Assembly: GCA_016720905.1 (NCBI GenBank)
Contig: JADKJT010000023.1
Span: forward strand, 1 to 50,479
Direction of reading: 5' to 3'
DNA length: 50,479 nt
Origin: Gemmatimonadaceae bacterium
Lineage (GTDB): Bacteria > Gemmatimonadota > Gemmatimonadetes > Gemmatimonadales > Gemmatimonadaceae
Shown: piece after piece, positions 1-10,753 of the stretch
Numbering within the stretch: the first letter of the stretch is position 1
How the letters are laid out: each line of letters starts with the position of its first letter
Made by a program: the position numbers and the translations under genes
Notes under the pieces: generated by a model
Seen by the model: only the letters and a program-made list of their open reading frames with translations
What the model was told of the DNA's origin: nothing
Database searches by the model: none

Positions 1-1958
<1,958 letters not shown>

Positions 1959-2129
1959 GCTAGTAATGTGACATGCGGGGGCTGGTGTCGCGATGGCGTG
2001 GTAGGAGGTCCGCGCCGCATCGTCTGCAGAACGAGGATGTAGGAAAAATCCGCGAACCGTCGCGCCGCTGCCAGACTGCAACGCTCGGTTGGACGTCACG
2101 CGCGCAGTCTTCACACTCACTGGTCACGT

Positions 2130-2756
2130 TCACCGGCGCAGGTTCGGAAATATTCGCCCCGTGTGACTCCGATACGCGTCCCATGCGGAGCCGAACCGCT
2201 CCGCCAACTGGCGTTCTTCGATAGGTATTCTCGCGGCGGCGATGCTGACTACCAGCAGGAACCCGGACAGACCGAGGAGCCAGTTCGCCGACAGGACCAG
2301 CACCAACAACATGATCGCAACGAACGCAAGATAGATTGGGTGCCGGATCAAGCGATACGGTCCGGTCGTCACCAATTCGTGCGCTTCGTAGAGGCCCACG
2401 CCGCCTCGGTAGCTTGTGCCGAGACTGGTGAAACTCCAAACGAAGAACAAGAGCGCCGGCAACAGGCAGGCGACGCCGAACCAACGCGCCGAGATGGGCA
2501 ATGGCAGATACGACCATGCACCTACCGGAAGGTCGAATAGCCAGATGGCCAGCGCCGCGTAAAAGACCAATCCCAGCGCCGCCCGAACGACCAGCAGGCC
2601 GGGAACCTCGTGCGACAACTGATTCAACGAACCACCGTGCCGTCGCGTGGCGCGTCGCGCGGCCAGAGAGGCGACCGTCGCAGCCGTGACGAAGGCGAGG
2701 ATGAAGGCGAGCTTGAAGGGCACGCGTAGCCGATCCTGATTAAGTACGTCTAACAC
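2130..2756 (-). CDS. Isoprenylcysteine carboxyl methyltransferase / phospholipid methyltransferase-like membrane protein
   Basis: A 208-aa integral membrane protein with four to five hydrophobic segments. The C-terminal half carries the family signature: TTGPYRLIRHPIY near residues 129-141, then the acidic EERQL and a FGSAWDAYRSH stretch. These motifs form the SAM and substrate site in ICMT and PEMT-type enzymes. Such bacterial members methylate small lipids or thiols, but the substrate cannot be read from sequence. The GTG start at 2756 lies 3 nt after the stop of the decayed propeller gene upstream, so it may depend on that gene's transcription. The minus-strand start region contains GTTAGAC at 2754-2748, the same heptamer as the attC-like core at 3969-3975. 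That may be chance. Confidence 0.82.
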   Translation of the reverse strand: MLDVLNQDRLRVPFKLAFILAFVTAATVASLAARRATRRHGGSLNQLSHEVPGLLVVRAALGLVFYAALAIWLFDLPVGAWSYLPLPISARWFGVACLLPALLFFVWSFTSLGTSYRGGVGLYEAHELVTTGPYRLIRHPIYLAFVAIMLLVLVLSANWLLGLSGFLLVVSIAAARIPIEERQLAERFGSAWDAYRSHTGRIFPNLRR

Positions 2757-2759
2757 TTT

Positions 2760-3702
2760 TCACGGTTTGCGACTGCCACGGTCGAGCAGTCGCTCAGTTC
2801 CCGAGGGCTGTTCTTGGAGATAGAGCCCGGTCACACCCTCGACCCGTTTGGAATACACCAGCCACTTGCCATCTGGCGACAAGCCGCGGTCGCGGGTAGT
2901 CCGGTTGCTCTCCTCGGGCTGCAACGCGCGGGCGTCCAGTCCATCGGGTGTGACGCTGACCAGTTGCTGTGCTTGCGTTCTGCGACGGACAAAGTCCCGT
3001 GGTGCTTCGGTCGGCAGTTTCTCGATGCACCTGCACGGCACCTTTCAAAACATCCGCCTGCCCGTCGGGGGCATTGTTCGTCGCGTACACGTCGTAATAC
3101 AGGTAGCGCCCGTCGGCAGACATGGTGGAACGCAAGGGCATCTGCCCTTCGACGCCCTTCAACAGCGTGGAACCGGCGCCGCCGTCCCGGTGGTACATGA
3201 CGAGTGCTTTAGGAGTGCCGCTTTGGTCCTGCGTCACGACGATGTACTGGTTATCCGGAGTCCAGTGCGGAAAAGCCATGCGCGTTTGCGGTGCAATGGC
3301 TACTGCACGCGCATTTCCTCCATCGGCGTCCATGACCCACAGGTTGTTGTCGCCGCCGGCGCGATCGGAGATAAAGGCGATCGACTTGCCATCGGGTGAG
3401 ATCCGCGGGTGGAAGTTGGACGCGACACCAGAGCTCTGCGTGAGGACCACCGCATTCCCGCCGGCCGCTGGCATGCGGTAGATATGGCCCAGCAAGTCGA
3501 AGGCAATCCATGAGCCATCGCTGGAAAGATCGACTGAAGTCCAGGTCCCTTCGCGGGTGGTGAACTCGATGAGCCGAGTGCGTCCGCGTGGCGCGGTGGC
3601 GTCCCAGGTTGCGGCCGATGCCGATTGCGCGGGCTGTGCCGTCAGATCGGCAATCGAAAGAGCGCTGAGCAGGTATGTGCCGAACGCGAAGCGGAGCTGC
3701 AT
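2760..3702 (-). pseudogene. Truncated, frameshifted PD40/TolB-like propeller protein (remnant of a secreted amidohydrolase-type protein)
   Basis: The N-terminus (start at the ATG at 3702, with an in-frame alternative at 3762) has a signal peptide ending near TAQPAQS. Propeller repeats follow, with motifs such as SPDGKSIAFISDRAGG and DNNLWVMDADG. Around 2990-3040 the homology moves into another frame, which continues with TPDGLDARALQPEE and SPDGKWLVYSKRVEG and stops at 2760. In related secreted proteins this propeller is usually followed by a large amidohydrolase domain, which is absent here. The gene is therefore frameshifted once and truncated at its 3' end, where it abuts the methyltransferase gene. 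A degenerate attC-like site and an IS element lie immediately upstream. It is probably non-functional. Confidence 0.75.
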
Positions 3703-3884
3703 GTGACTCGACTCGTTGGAAGAAGATTCATGCATGCCGTCGCGACTCATGGACGAGCGCAAACGGTGAGGCTACGCCAAAGCAATCAGATCGCGATGAA
3801 GGTACGTTGCGGGGTTGCACGATGGCTAGTCTCGCGCAGTGATGCTCGGCTGCGGGTAGCCACAATGCGTGGCGTGCGCCTCGT

Positions 3885-3975
3885 GCCATTTCAGACGTTG
3901 AGCCGGCGTCGCGCGTTCAGGCGTTCGATGCTTCGCATTCCGCAAGGCGCTGTTGGCAGCAACGTGTCGTTAGAC
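3885..3975 (-). other. Degenerate integron attC-like recombination site
   Basis: On the minus strand this begins with a perfect RYYYAAC core (GTCTAAC, 3975-3969). It continues with an arm resembling those of the two better sites at 12267-12358 and 12886-12981; all three share GGCAGCAACG or AGCAGCAACG followed by TCGTTA on the plus strand. The left arm pairs only partly (GACGTTGAGCC with GGCAGCAACGTG), and the far core (about 3884-3891) no longer matches GTTRRRY. It is read as a decayed cassette site. No integrase lies nearby. Confidence 0.45.
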
Positions 3976-3985
3976 ACCCGCGGGT

Positions 3986-4031
3986 ACAGTACAGGGACAT
4001 GGTTCACACTTGTCCGGGGACATGGTTAACA
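3986..4031 (+). repeat. Left terminal inverted repeat of the IS481-family element
   Basis: It holds two tandem copies of a GGGACATGGTTMACACTT-like unit. The inner copy, preceded by GTCC, is matched almost exactly by the right end. Confidence 0.75.
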
Positions 4032-4060
4032 CTTTCCGAATCCCCTTCGGAGAGACGGCG

Positions 4061-5230
4061 ATGCCCTGGCAGGAGACCGATCCCATGTTTGAGCGGCATC
4101 ACTTCGCGCAGGACCTCGCGAGCGGGCAGTGGACGATGACCGAGCTCTGCGCGCGCTACGGCATCAGTCGCAATACCGGGTACAAATGGCGCGAGCGCTT
4201 CCTGTCGCTCGGCGTACGCGGATTGGAAGAGCACAGTCGTGCGCCGCTCTCGTCTCCAAACGAGACGCCACAAGCGACGATCGCCCTGATTCTCGCCGAG
4301 CACAGCCGCTACGGCTGGGGCGCGCGCAAGATCCTGAAACGGTTGCAGTCGACGCATCCGCGGCTCGTCCTGCCGGCCCGCAGCACGATCTTCGACATCC
4401 TCGCCCGGCACGATCGGGTGCGACGCCGACGGTCGCGCACACACTGGAAGCATCCGGGCGCGACGCCATTGCAGACGACGGCGCCGAACCCAGTGTGGAC
4501 GATCGACTTCAAAGGGCAATTCCGTACGCGCGACGGCGTGTACAGCTACCCGTTGACCATCGTCGATCATTTCAGCCGATACCTACTGTGCTGCCAGAGC
4601 TTTCCCGACGTGAAGGCGCAGGGCGTGCACCGCGAGTTGCGGCGCCTCTTCCGAACGCACGGCTTGCCGGACGCGATTCGCAGAGACCATGGGGCGCCCT
4701 TTGCCTCGCACGGCATTCATGGCCTGAATCGCCTCACCGCGTGGTGGTTGCAACTCGGCATCGTCCATCAGCGCATTACCCCCGCGAGTCCACAGGAAAA
4801 CGGCGCGCACGAGCGCATGCATCGGGTGCTGAAGGCGAAAGTCACCACGCCCGCAGCGGCAAACGCGAAACTCCAACAGCGCGTGTTCAACACGTTCGTG
4901 CAGACCTACAACGAGGTGCGGCCCCACGAGGCGCTCAATGACGAGACCCCCGCCTCGCGTTGGCACCCATCCGCGAGGCCGCTGCCGTCGCGCATCACCC
5001 CACCGGCGTATCCTGGCCACTTCGAAGTCCGTCGCGTCAGCACGGCGGGCACGTTCCGCTTACACAATGGCCAGCAGTTCTTAACCCAAGCACTCAACGG
5101 CGAGATGATTGGTCTCGAGGAGGTGCAGGACGGCGTCTGGAACGTGATCTACTACGAAACGCTGCTCGGTCGCTTTGACGAGCGTTCCCGCACCATCACC
5201 GGCGCGCCATCTCTCAAGAAGGACTGTTAA
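4061..5230 (+). CDS. IS481-family transposase (DDE integrase core)
   Basis: A 389-aa transposase that should cut and join the ends of its own IS element. A helix-turn-helix occupies residues 25-50 (ELCARYGISRNTGYKW). The rve integrase core follows with D149 (WTIDFKG), D209 (IRRDHGAPF) and E246 (QENGAHERMH) as the catalytic triad, spaced as in IS481 and IS3 relatives. The ATG at 4061 is preferred over an earlier TTG at 4010 because GGAGAG lies 8 nt upstream of it and the earlier codon falls within the terminal repeat. The stop codon is inside the right inverted repeat, as is common in compact IS elements. The frame is intact, so the element may still be active. Confidence 0.93.
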   Translation: MPWQETDPMFERHHFAQDLASGQWTMTELCARYGISRNTGYKWRERFLSLGVRGLEEHSRAPLSSPNETPQATIALILAEHSRYGWGARKILKRLQSTHPRLVLPARSTIFDILARHDRVRRRRSRTHWKHPGATPLQTTAPNPVWTIDFKGQFRTRDGVYSYPLTIVDHFSRYLLCCQSFPDVKAQGVHRELRRLFRTHGLPDAIRRDHGAPFASHGIHGLNRLTAWWLQLGIVHQRITPASPQENGAHERMHRVLKAKVTTPAAANAKLQQRVFNTFVQTYNEVRPHEALNDETPASRWHPSARPLPSRITPPAYPGHFEVRRVSTAGTFRLHNGQQFLTQALNGEMIGLEEVQDGVWNVIYYETLLGRFDERSRTITGAPSLKKDC

Positions 5231-5270
5231 CGATGTCCCCGGACAAAGTGTCACCTATCTTCCCGACTGT
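5225..5270 (-). repeat. Right terminal inverted repeat of the IS481-family element
   Basis: It reads as the inverse of the left end, with GTCCGGGGACATCGTTAACA on the minus strand at 5244-5225. It overlaps the transposase stop codon. Confidence 0.75.
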
Positions 5271-5278
5271 TCACTCAA

Positions 5279-7210
5279 CTAGTACACCAGTATCGGCGTA
5301 CGCGCTGCCAATCGTCCGCCAAGTCGCAGTTCGAGCCGCAAATTGCCCGCTCGCGCTGGAACGAACTCGAAATCATAAGTCTCGCCCATGCTCATCCGCT
5401 GAATCGCAATTCGCGGCACCCTGTAAGGTGCCGGGAGCTCAGCGCCGTCCTTCGCCACCGGAGTCCACTCCACCACCTGCGCATCGGGCACACCGGTGAA
5501 CGCGCTATCGGCGCGTGCGGTGAGCGTGACGTTGATGTACGGAAACTCATTCTGCAGGGCAATCAAACGCACTCGATACTTCTGCCCCGCGCGAAGCCTA
5601 AGCGTGTCGGGATTGATCTTGCCGTTGATCTCGAACGGCCCGTTATCGCGATGCCGTGCCAGCTTGAAGAGGGACGTGACGTCGAGTGTTGTGTCCGCTG
5701 GGGCGGCATCGCGGACAATCAATGGGCCGACAAGGCCAGCGCGCTGTTGGCGCGGCTCGTCAACATGCGAGTGATACATGAAGGTGCCCGAGCGCGGCGG
5801 CGTGAAGCGTGCGACAAACGAATCGGCGGGCGCGATAAGTGGACTAAGCCGCATACCGGCGCCGGAGAATCCGGGGACGCCGTCGGCATAGCTGTCGAGT
5901 TCAATGCCGTGCCAATGGACCGAAGTGGGCTCATGCATCTTATTGACAATCGTGATCGCAACTGGCTCATCGCGGGTCAGGCTGATGGGCACACTGAGCC
6001 CAGGCCAAGCCTCGGCGCGACCGTTCGGGCTGCGGGGATCATCGAGGACGAAACGCAGAGAAGGCTGCGAGTCCGGGAACTCAGGATCCTGGATGGCCAC
6101 GAGACGAAGTGTTCGTCGCGCAGCGGGCGCGTCCGTCGCGCGCGTGCCGCGACCGTCGCGCACCACGATGCCCGTGATCAGTCCCGCCATTGCGGTCGCC
6201 GCGTGGTTCCTCGATTCCGCGTGACTGACCCGGGCAGGCCACTCGCCAATGCGGTCGACGCCAGCCGTCGGCGATTCACCGCCGAGTGGGCCGTGAGGAA
6301 CGACGTGATCGGCGAAGTGACAGTGGAAGAGCCAATTCCCCGCGCGTTCCGGCACCCACGTCATCGACATGCCCGCGAACGCCGCGAGGCGGGCGGTCAC
6401 CACCCGCGGGGACGGCGGCTCCATAGCACGCAGGCTCGCCGATGATCCGTCCACCGCATCGACCGAGTAATAGAACCCGTGGAGGTGCATCGGGTGTCCG
6501 TCGGTGGTGAGGTTGATGACGCGCCAGCGCACCGAATCCCCGACGGTCGCAGCGAGTCGCTCCGTGCTCGGCCATGATCGTCCATTGATCGCCCACACGG
6601 ATCGTTCGTAGAGCGGGATACCGATTCGCCCGATCTGGCCGTCGGACGCGACCTGGATCACGAAGATGCGATCGCGCGGTCGCCGATTGCTGCTCGCCGA
6701 ATCAACCACCAAGGCGCCCGCGAGCATCCCGCCGACGCGGAGTGCTCGACCGAGGGTGGTGCTGGTCGTGGCGCGGTAAAAGAAGTTGCCGGCGTGCGCA
6801 GGTCGCACGCGCAGCGTGCCCGCAGAGCCGGGTGGGATGACGACGGAGTCGCGCGTGTCACCAATGTCGATTGAATAGGTGAGTGTGTCGTTTGCCAAGG
6901 CATTTCGCACCGAGACACGAATCTCGGTTCCCTGAGCGACGCGAATGAGCGGCCCGGGAACTTGCGGTCGCTTTCCGGGCTCGGCGAAGGCTTCGACCGG
7001 AATACCGGGCCGTGCGTCGCCGTCCGGGTGCCACATGGCGAGCGCCGCGACCAGTTCGATTTCCAGTACTCCACCTCGCAGGCGGCCCGCGGGAGTCGTG
7101 TTCGGATTGGCGATGGCAACGGGGAGGGCGGCGCGGGGCGCGACCGGCGAGACCGCGAGCGCTGCCGTGAGCGTGAGCGCCAGCGTTGCGAGGAGGATGG
7201 GTCGTTGCAT
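5279..7210 (-). CDS. Multicopper oxidase, secreted, with T1/HCH motifs before the HWHG/HSH motifs
   Basis: A 643-aa cupredoxin protein with a signal peptide (MQRPILLATLALTLTAALA), expected to oxidise substrates with O2 in the periplasm or outside the cell. Numbered from the GTG at 7216, domain 1 (about 90-175) has lost copper ligands: YSIDIGD stands where HWHG would be and FFYRATT where HSH would be. Domain 2 carries HPMHLHG (241-247) and HCHFADH (298-304). Domain 3 carries HWHG (434-437) and YHSHVDE (481-487). In ordinary three-domain laccases the HWHG/HSH set comes first and HPxHLHG/HCH last, so the order here is reversed. The ATG at 7210 or the GTG at 7216 may be the start. The kinase gene ends 16-22 nt upstream, suggesting co-transcription. 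The IS element lies just past the stop. Confidence 0.88.
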   Translation of the reverse strand: MQRPILLATLALTLTAALAVSPVAPRAALPVAIANPNTTPAGRLRGGVLEIELVAALAMWHPDGDARPGIPVEAFAEPGKRPQVPGPLIRVAQGTEIRVSVRNALANDTLTYSIDIGDTRDSVVIPPGSAGTLRVRPAHAGNFFYRATTSTTLGRALRVGGMLAGALVVDSASSNRRPRDRIFVIQVASDGQIGRIGIPLYERSVWAINGRSWPSTERLAATVGDSVRWRVINLTTDGHPMHLHGFYYSVDAVDGSSASLRAMEPPSPRVVTARLAAFAGMSMTWVPERAGNWLFHCHFADHVVPHGPLGGESPTAGVDRIGEWPARVSHAESRNHAATAMAGLITGIVVRDGRGTRATDAPAARRTLRLVAIQDPEFPDSQPSLRFVLDDPRSPNGRAEAWPGLSVPISLTRDEPVAITIVNKMHEPTSVHWHGIELDSYADGVPGFSGAGMRLSPLIAPADSFVARFTPPRSGTFMYHSHVDEPRQQRAGLVGPLIVRDAAPADTTLDVTSLFKLARHRDNGPFEINGKINPDTLRLRAGQKYRVRLIALQNEFPYINVTLTARADSAFTGVPDAQVVEWTPVAKDGAELPAPYRVPRIAIQRMSMGETYDFEFVPARAGNLRLELRLGGRLAARTPILVY

Positions 7211-7232
7211 CGTCACGATGAGTGCCCGCAGG

Positions 7233-10013
7233 TCACGGCGTGCTCCCGGCCGGGGCCGTTCCGAGGAGTCGCATCCAGTTTGTCAGTCCGTAAATGCGTA
7301 TGGCGGGCGCTGTGCCGCCGCTCAACGCCTTGACCATCACGAAGCCCGACTCACCGAGCACGTCGTAGTTGGAGTGCGTGCCGTCGCGCAGGTACACGTC
7401 GGCGAACAGCGCGTCGCGACGCACGACGCCGAGCGACGGTGATTCCGTGATCGTCGCCGCCATCATGGTTGGCGCGGCCGACCGGCCGTCTGAAGTCGAC
7501 TGGCCACTGCGGAAGTACACAATGCGGCCGTTGCGTGACCATATGGGCTCGCTGCCGCCGTCCGCCGAAATCTGGACCAACGGACCAGGACCCGGAATCG
7601 GTGTGACGAACACCTCCAACCGCCCGGATTCCCCCGACGAGAACGCCAGCAGCCGGCCATCAGGTGAGACGCGCGGCCCCGCGACAGCAGCTCGTTTGGT
7701 AATGAGCGGACGAGCCACCGTCAGCGATTCCGTCGGTGCCATCGTGAGGGTGCTTGGCTGGTTGACGTCCGGCCCCACGTTGCCGCGGCGCAGAACTGAC
7801 AGGCCCCGACTCGGGCCAGGCGCGAACTCTACCGAACCGCCACCGCCCAGTACCTCTTCCGTGAACTGTGCGATTGATGCCGCAGGCGCACTGAGATCCG
7901 CTGGACGCCGCTGCAGGATCGCGGAATCGCCGCCCGGATAGCCGAACCAGTAAACGTGCGAGCCGTCGTGCGACCATTCCGGGCGGCGGGCATGGGACTC
8001 CGATGTCAGCAATGTGCTGACGCCGGAGGCGATGTCCAGCAGGGAAATACGCCCCTCACCGAGCGGGCCGCCGATGGTGACGGCCACGCGTCGATTGTCT
8101 GGGGCGACGCGCGGATTGCTGAACATCTGCGGATCCCGCGTGAGCGGGCGCTCGACGCCCTGACGATCCACTGACACCAAGTGCGAGGGTTCCGCCCCGA
8201 GTCTGGCGCCCACCGAAGTGTTCCACGCCACCGTGCCGTAGCGGGACACGGCAAAGCCGACCGACGAAGCGTTGCCAGGCATCCGGACATCCTGCAGCAG
8301 CAGCGTCGGAGGTCCCGTGATGCGCCGTCGCTTGAGCGAGAATGGCGCCGCGTACACCTCGCCCGGTGACCGTCCAAAGAGTACGTGGCCGGGTTCGACG
8401 TACCGGGCGTTGGCACCGCTCGTCTCGAGGTCTTCAAACTTGCCGTCAGCGATGGACACTGTGGCGAGACGCGGTGTCTGCGGTCCGGTCGCTGTGCTCC
8501 AAAAGGTGACCAGCACATGGGTTCCACCGGGCAGTGCCTGAGGAGACGAGACGCGGACGATGCCGCGCGTGGAGTCCGGCGACATCAGCCGGCGCGGCTC
8601 GCCTCCCTCGCTCGGCACGATCCACACGGCGTTGCGACGCGTGAAGAACACCTGTCGACCATCGGCACTCCAGCTGGGCGCCACGGCCGAATCCACCACG
8701 AGCCTCGAGGATCCACCAGCGGCTGGCACGATGCGAACGGCGTTGGCCGCGAAGTTGTTGGCGCCAGGACGCTGCACCTCCTGGAACAGCAGCCATCGAT
8801 CATCGGGAGAGAAGCTCGGCGCGGTGCCGCCTTCCGTACCACGCACCGGAACCGCGACGACATCGTCGAGCCGTCGCACGTAGATCTGCGATCGCGCTTC
8901 CCTTCGCGCACCAACAATGGCCAGCCGCTCGCCGTCCGACGACAGTGCAAGCTTCTGGGAGTTGCTGATGGGCACGAAGACGCTGTCCGGCAACGCGATG
9001 TCGAACTTCGCCGCAGGAGCAGGTGGCGCCTCTCGCGGCATACCGTTCCACGCCGCCGTGCCGATGGCCACGGCCGCGACGCCCCATGCGAGGAGTTCTC
9101 GCTGGTTCCGGCGAGTGCCGCCGCGTACGGCGCCGGGATTCGGTTGGGCATCGCGCGCGACACCGGTGGGGCGCGCGGTGTTCGCATCGACAAGTGCGGC
9201 GGAGTACTGCGCCGCGCTCGCCTGCCGATCCGCCGGCAGCTTGGCGAGTGCCGTGAGTACCGCATGCTCCACGTGCGGTGGCACGGTGGTCCGCGTTTGC
9301 GCAATCGGTGCGGGCGGCACCGTGAGCACGCGCGCGACAATCGCCTGCGTCGTCGCCCCGCTGAACGGCGGCTCGCCCGTGAGCATCTCGTACGTCACGG
9401 CGCCCAGCGCATACACGTCGCTGCGCGCGTCCACCGTCTTCTCGCCCATCGCCTGCTCGGGACTCATGTACTGCGGCGTGCCGAGGCTCAGTCCCGTCTG
9501 CGTCATGCGCTGGCCGCCCGCCTGTTGCACGGCCAGCGCGATGCCGAAGTCGGCCACCAGCGCGTGCCCGCCCTGCAGCAGAATGTTCTCCGGCTTGATA
9601 TCCCGATGGATCACGCCGCGCTCGTGCGCGTGCTGCAACGCGTCGGCCACCTCGCGGGCCAACTGCACCGCGTCGGCAATGGGCAATTGTGTCTCGCGAG
9701 CGAGGCGCGCCCGCAGCGTCTCGCCCTCCACATACGGCATGACGTAGAACAACTGGCCGTCGGCGGCGCCGCTGTCGAACAGCGGCAGAATATGCGGATG
9801 CTGCAGGTTCGCCGTCGTCTTGATCTCGGCCAAGAACCGCTCGGCGCCGAGCACGGCAGCGAGTTCCGGATGCAGGACCTTTATCGCGACCTGGCGCGCA
9901 TGGCGCACGTCGCGCGCCAGGTACACGGTGGCCATGCCGCCGCGGCCCAGTTCGCGTTCGATGAGGTAGCGATCCGCGAGGGCGGCAACGAGCCGTTCCG
10001 GGATGGCCGTCAT
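7233..10013 (-). CDS. Ser/Thr protein kinase with membrane helix and PD40 propeller sensor
   Basis: A complete 926-aa Hanks-type kinase. The N-lobe glycine loop is GRGGMATVY (23-31), the catalytic Lys is 45, HRD is at 136-138, DFG at 155-157 and YMSPEQA follows. A proline/alanine-rich linker leads to one membrane helix at about 310-326 (LLAWGVAAVAIGTAAW). Then come some 580 residues of WD40-like propeller with repeated LSSDG, SPDDRW and SWSADGR motifs, predicted to lie outside the cytoplasm. The ATG at 10013 leaves only 15 residues before the kinase domain. It is probably co-transcribed with the multicopper oxidase. A truncated paralogue is divergently oriented across a 192-bp spacer. Confidence 0.94.
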   Translation of the reverse strand: MTAIPERLVAALADRYLIERELGRGGMATVYLARDVRHARQVAIKVLHPELAAVLGAERFLAEIKTTANLQHPHILPLFDSGAADGQLFYVMPYVEGETLRARLARETQLPIADAVQLAREVADALQHAHERGVIHRDIKPENILLQGGHALVADFGIALAVQQAGGQRMTQTGLSLGTPQYMSPEQAMGEKTVDARSDVYALGAVTYEMLTGEPPFSGATTQAIVARVLTVPPAPIAQTRTTVPPHVEHAVLTALAKLPADRQASAAQYSAALVDANTARPTGVARDAQPNPGAVRGGTRRNQRELLAWGVAAVAIGTAAWNGMPREAPPAPAAKFDIALPDSVFVPISNSQKLALSSDGERLAIVGARREARSQIYVRRLDDVVAVPVRGTEGGTAPSFSPDDRWLLFQEVQRPGANNFAANAVRIVPAAGGSSRLVVDSAVAPSWSADGRQVFFTRRNAVWIVPSEGGEPRRLMSPDSTRGIVRVSSPQALPGGTHVLVTFWSTATGPQTPRLATVSIADGKFEDLETSGANARYVEPGHVLFGRSPGEVYAAPFSLKRRRITGPPTLLLQDVRMPGNASSVGFAVSRYGTVAWNTSVGARLGAEPSHLVSVDRQGVERPLTRDPQMFSNPRVAPDNRRVAVTIGGPLGEGRISLLDIASGVSTLLTSESHARRPEWSHDGSHVYWFGYPGGDSAILQRRPADLSAPAASIAQFTEEVLGGGGSVEFAPGPSRGLSVLRRGNVGPDVNQPSTLTMAPTESLTVARPLITKRAAVAGPRVSPDGRLLAFSSGESGRLEVFVTPIPGPGPLVQISADGGSEPIWSRNGRIVYFRSGQSTSDGRSAAPTMMAATITESPSLGVVRRDALFADVYLRDGTHSNYDVLGESGFVMVKALSGGTAPAIRIYGLTNWMRLLGTAPAGSTP

Positions 10014-10205
10014 GCCATGTGTAAGGCGGGGGAGGTCGACTCGCGCATGGGCGAGAAGCTAGCAGCAAATCCGCGCCGGACGCGAGCGGCTCAGTGTGGC
10101 CGGGTGGTCGCCCCGAGTGGGGCCGCGTCGGCGCACAAGGATGCCGTCTGGCGAAGCGCTCGCCCCATTGTCGCCGGGTACCGCTACACGGCGAAGCTTT
10201 GGGAC

Positions 10206-10532
10206 GTGACTCCTCCCACCCCGTTGGATCAGCTGCAGTCGGCCCTCGCCGGCCGCTACGCCGTCGAGCGCGAGATCGGCGCCGGCGGAATGGCGACCGT
10301 CTACCTCGCCCGCGACCTCAAGCACAACCGGCGCGTGGCCCTCAAGGTGCTCAAGCCCGAACTCGGCGCGGTGCTCGGCGTCGAGCGGTACTTGAGCGAG
10401 ATCCAGGTGACCGCGAACCTGCAGCACCCCAACCTGCTGCCGCTGTTCGACAGCGGCGAGGCGAACGGGCTGTTGTTCTACGTGATGCCCTTCGTGGAAG
10501 GCGAGTCGCTGCGCGCGCGGCTTGATTGTTGA
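10206..10532 (+). pseudogene. N-terminal stub of a Ser/Thr protein kinase
   Basis: From a GTG at 10206 the frame encodes 108 residues that match the N-lobe of the neighbouring kinases very closely: GAGGMATVYLARDLKH, VALKVLKPEL, LPLFDSG and YVMPFVEGESLRARL. It stops abruptly at LDC, before the HRD and DFG motifs, so it cannot be an active kinase. The homology ends at about 10523 and the stop follows at 10530. On its far side lie 220 bp in which no gene was recognised (10533-10753), then the frameshifted hydrolase. The break probably marks the edge of an inserted or rearranged segment. Confidence 0.82.
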
Positions 10533-10753
10533 CGCATCGCTTCCACTGGGTGGCGGTCGGGTGGGAACCATCGACTCCTAATCGCACGCGATGTCGGCCA
10601 GGGAGACTTTCAACGTCAACCGCTGCTGCATCCGCTGCGCCGCGTCGCCGAAGCAATTACGGGTCGGGGCAGGTGTCCCGAATGGGCTCGAATAAGAGTC
10701 ATTGCTGGACGATGCGGAGGGAGGGACTTCTGCAAAACAATTCCGTCGAATGC

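Larger units (their letters stand above)
3986..5270 (+). mobile_element. IS481-family insertion sequence
   Basis: A 1.28-kb element made of one transposase gene bounded by imperfect inverted repeats (3986-4031 and 5225-5270). The inner 20 bp of each end (4012-4031 and 5244-5225) match at 19 of 20 positions. The outer tips (ACAGT) also match, with weaker similarity in between. No target-site duplication was found (left flank CGCGGGT, right flank TCACTCA), so the insertion may be old or its ends rearranged. It sits 8 bp beyond the stop codon of the multicopper oxidase gene and about 10 bp from the degenerate attC-like site. Confidence 0.88.

Noticed and set aside
2748..2754. GTTAGAC heptamer (minus strand) at the methyltransferase start, like an attC core
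   Set aside because: No pairing arm or second core at the right distance; a single heptamer is expected by chance.
8385..10205. Long plus-strand frame leading into the kinase stub
   Set aside because: Only the part from the GTG at 10206 shows protein-like homology; the rest is antisense to the 926-aa kinase.
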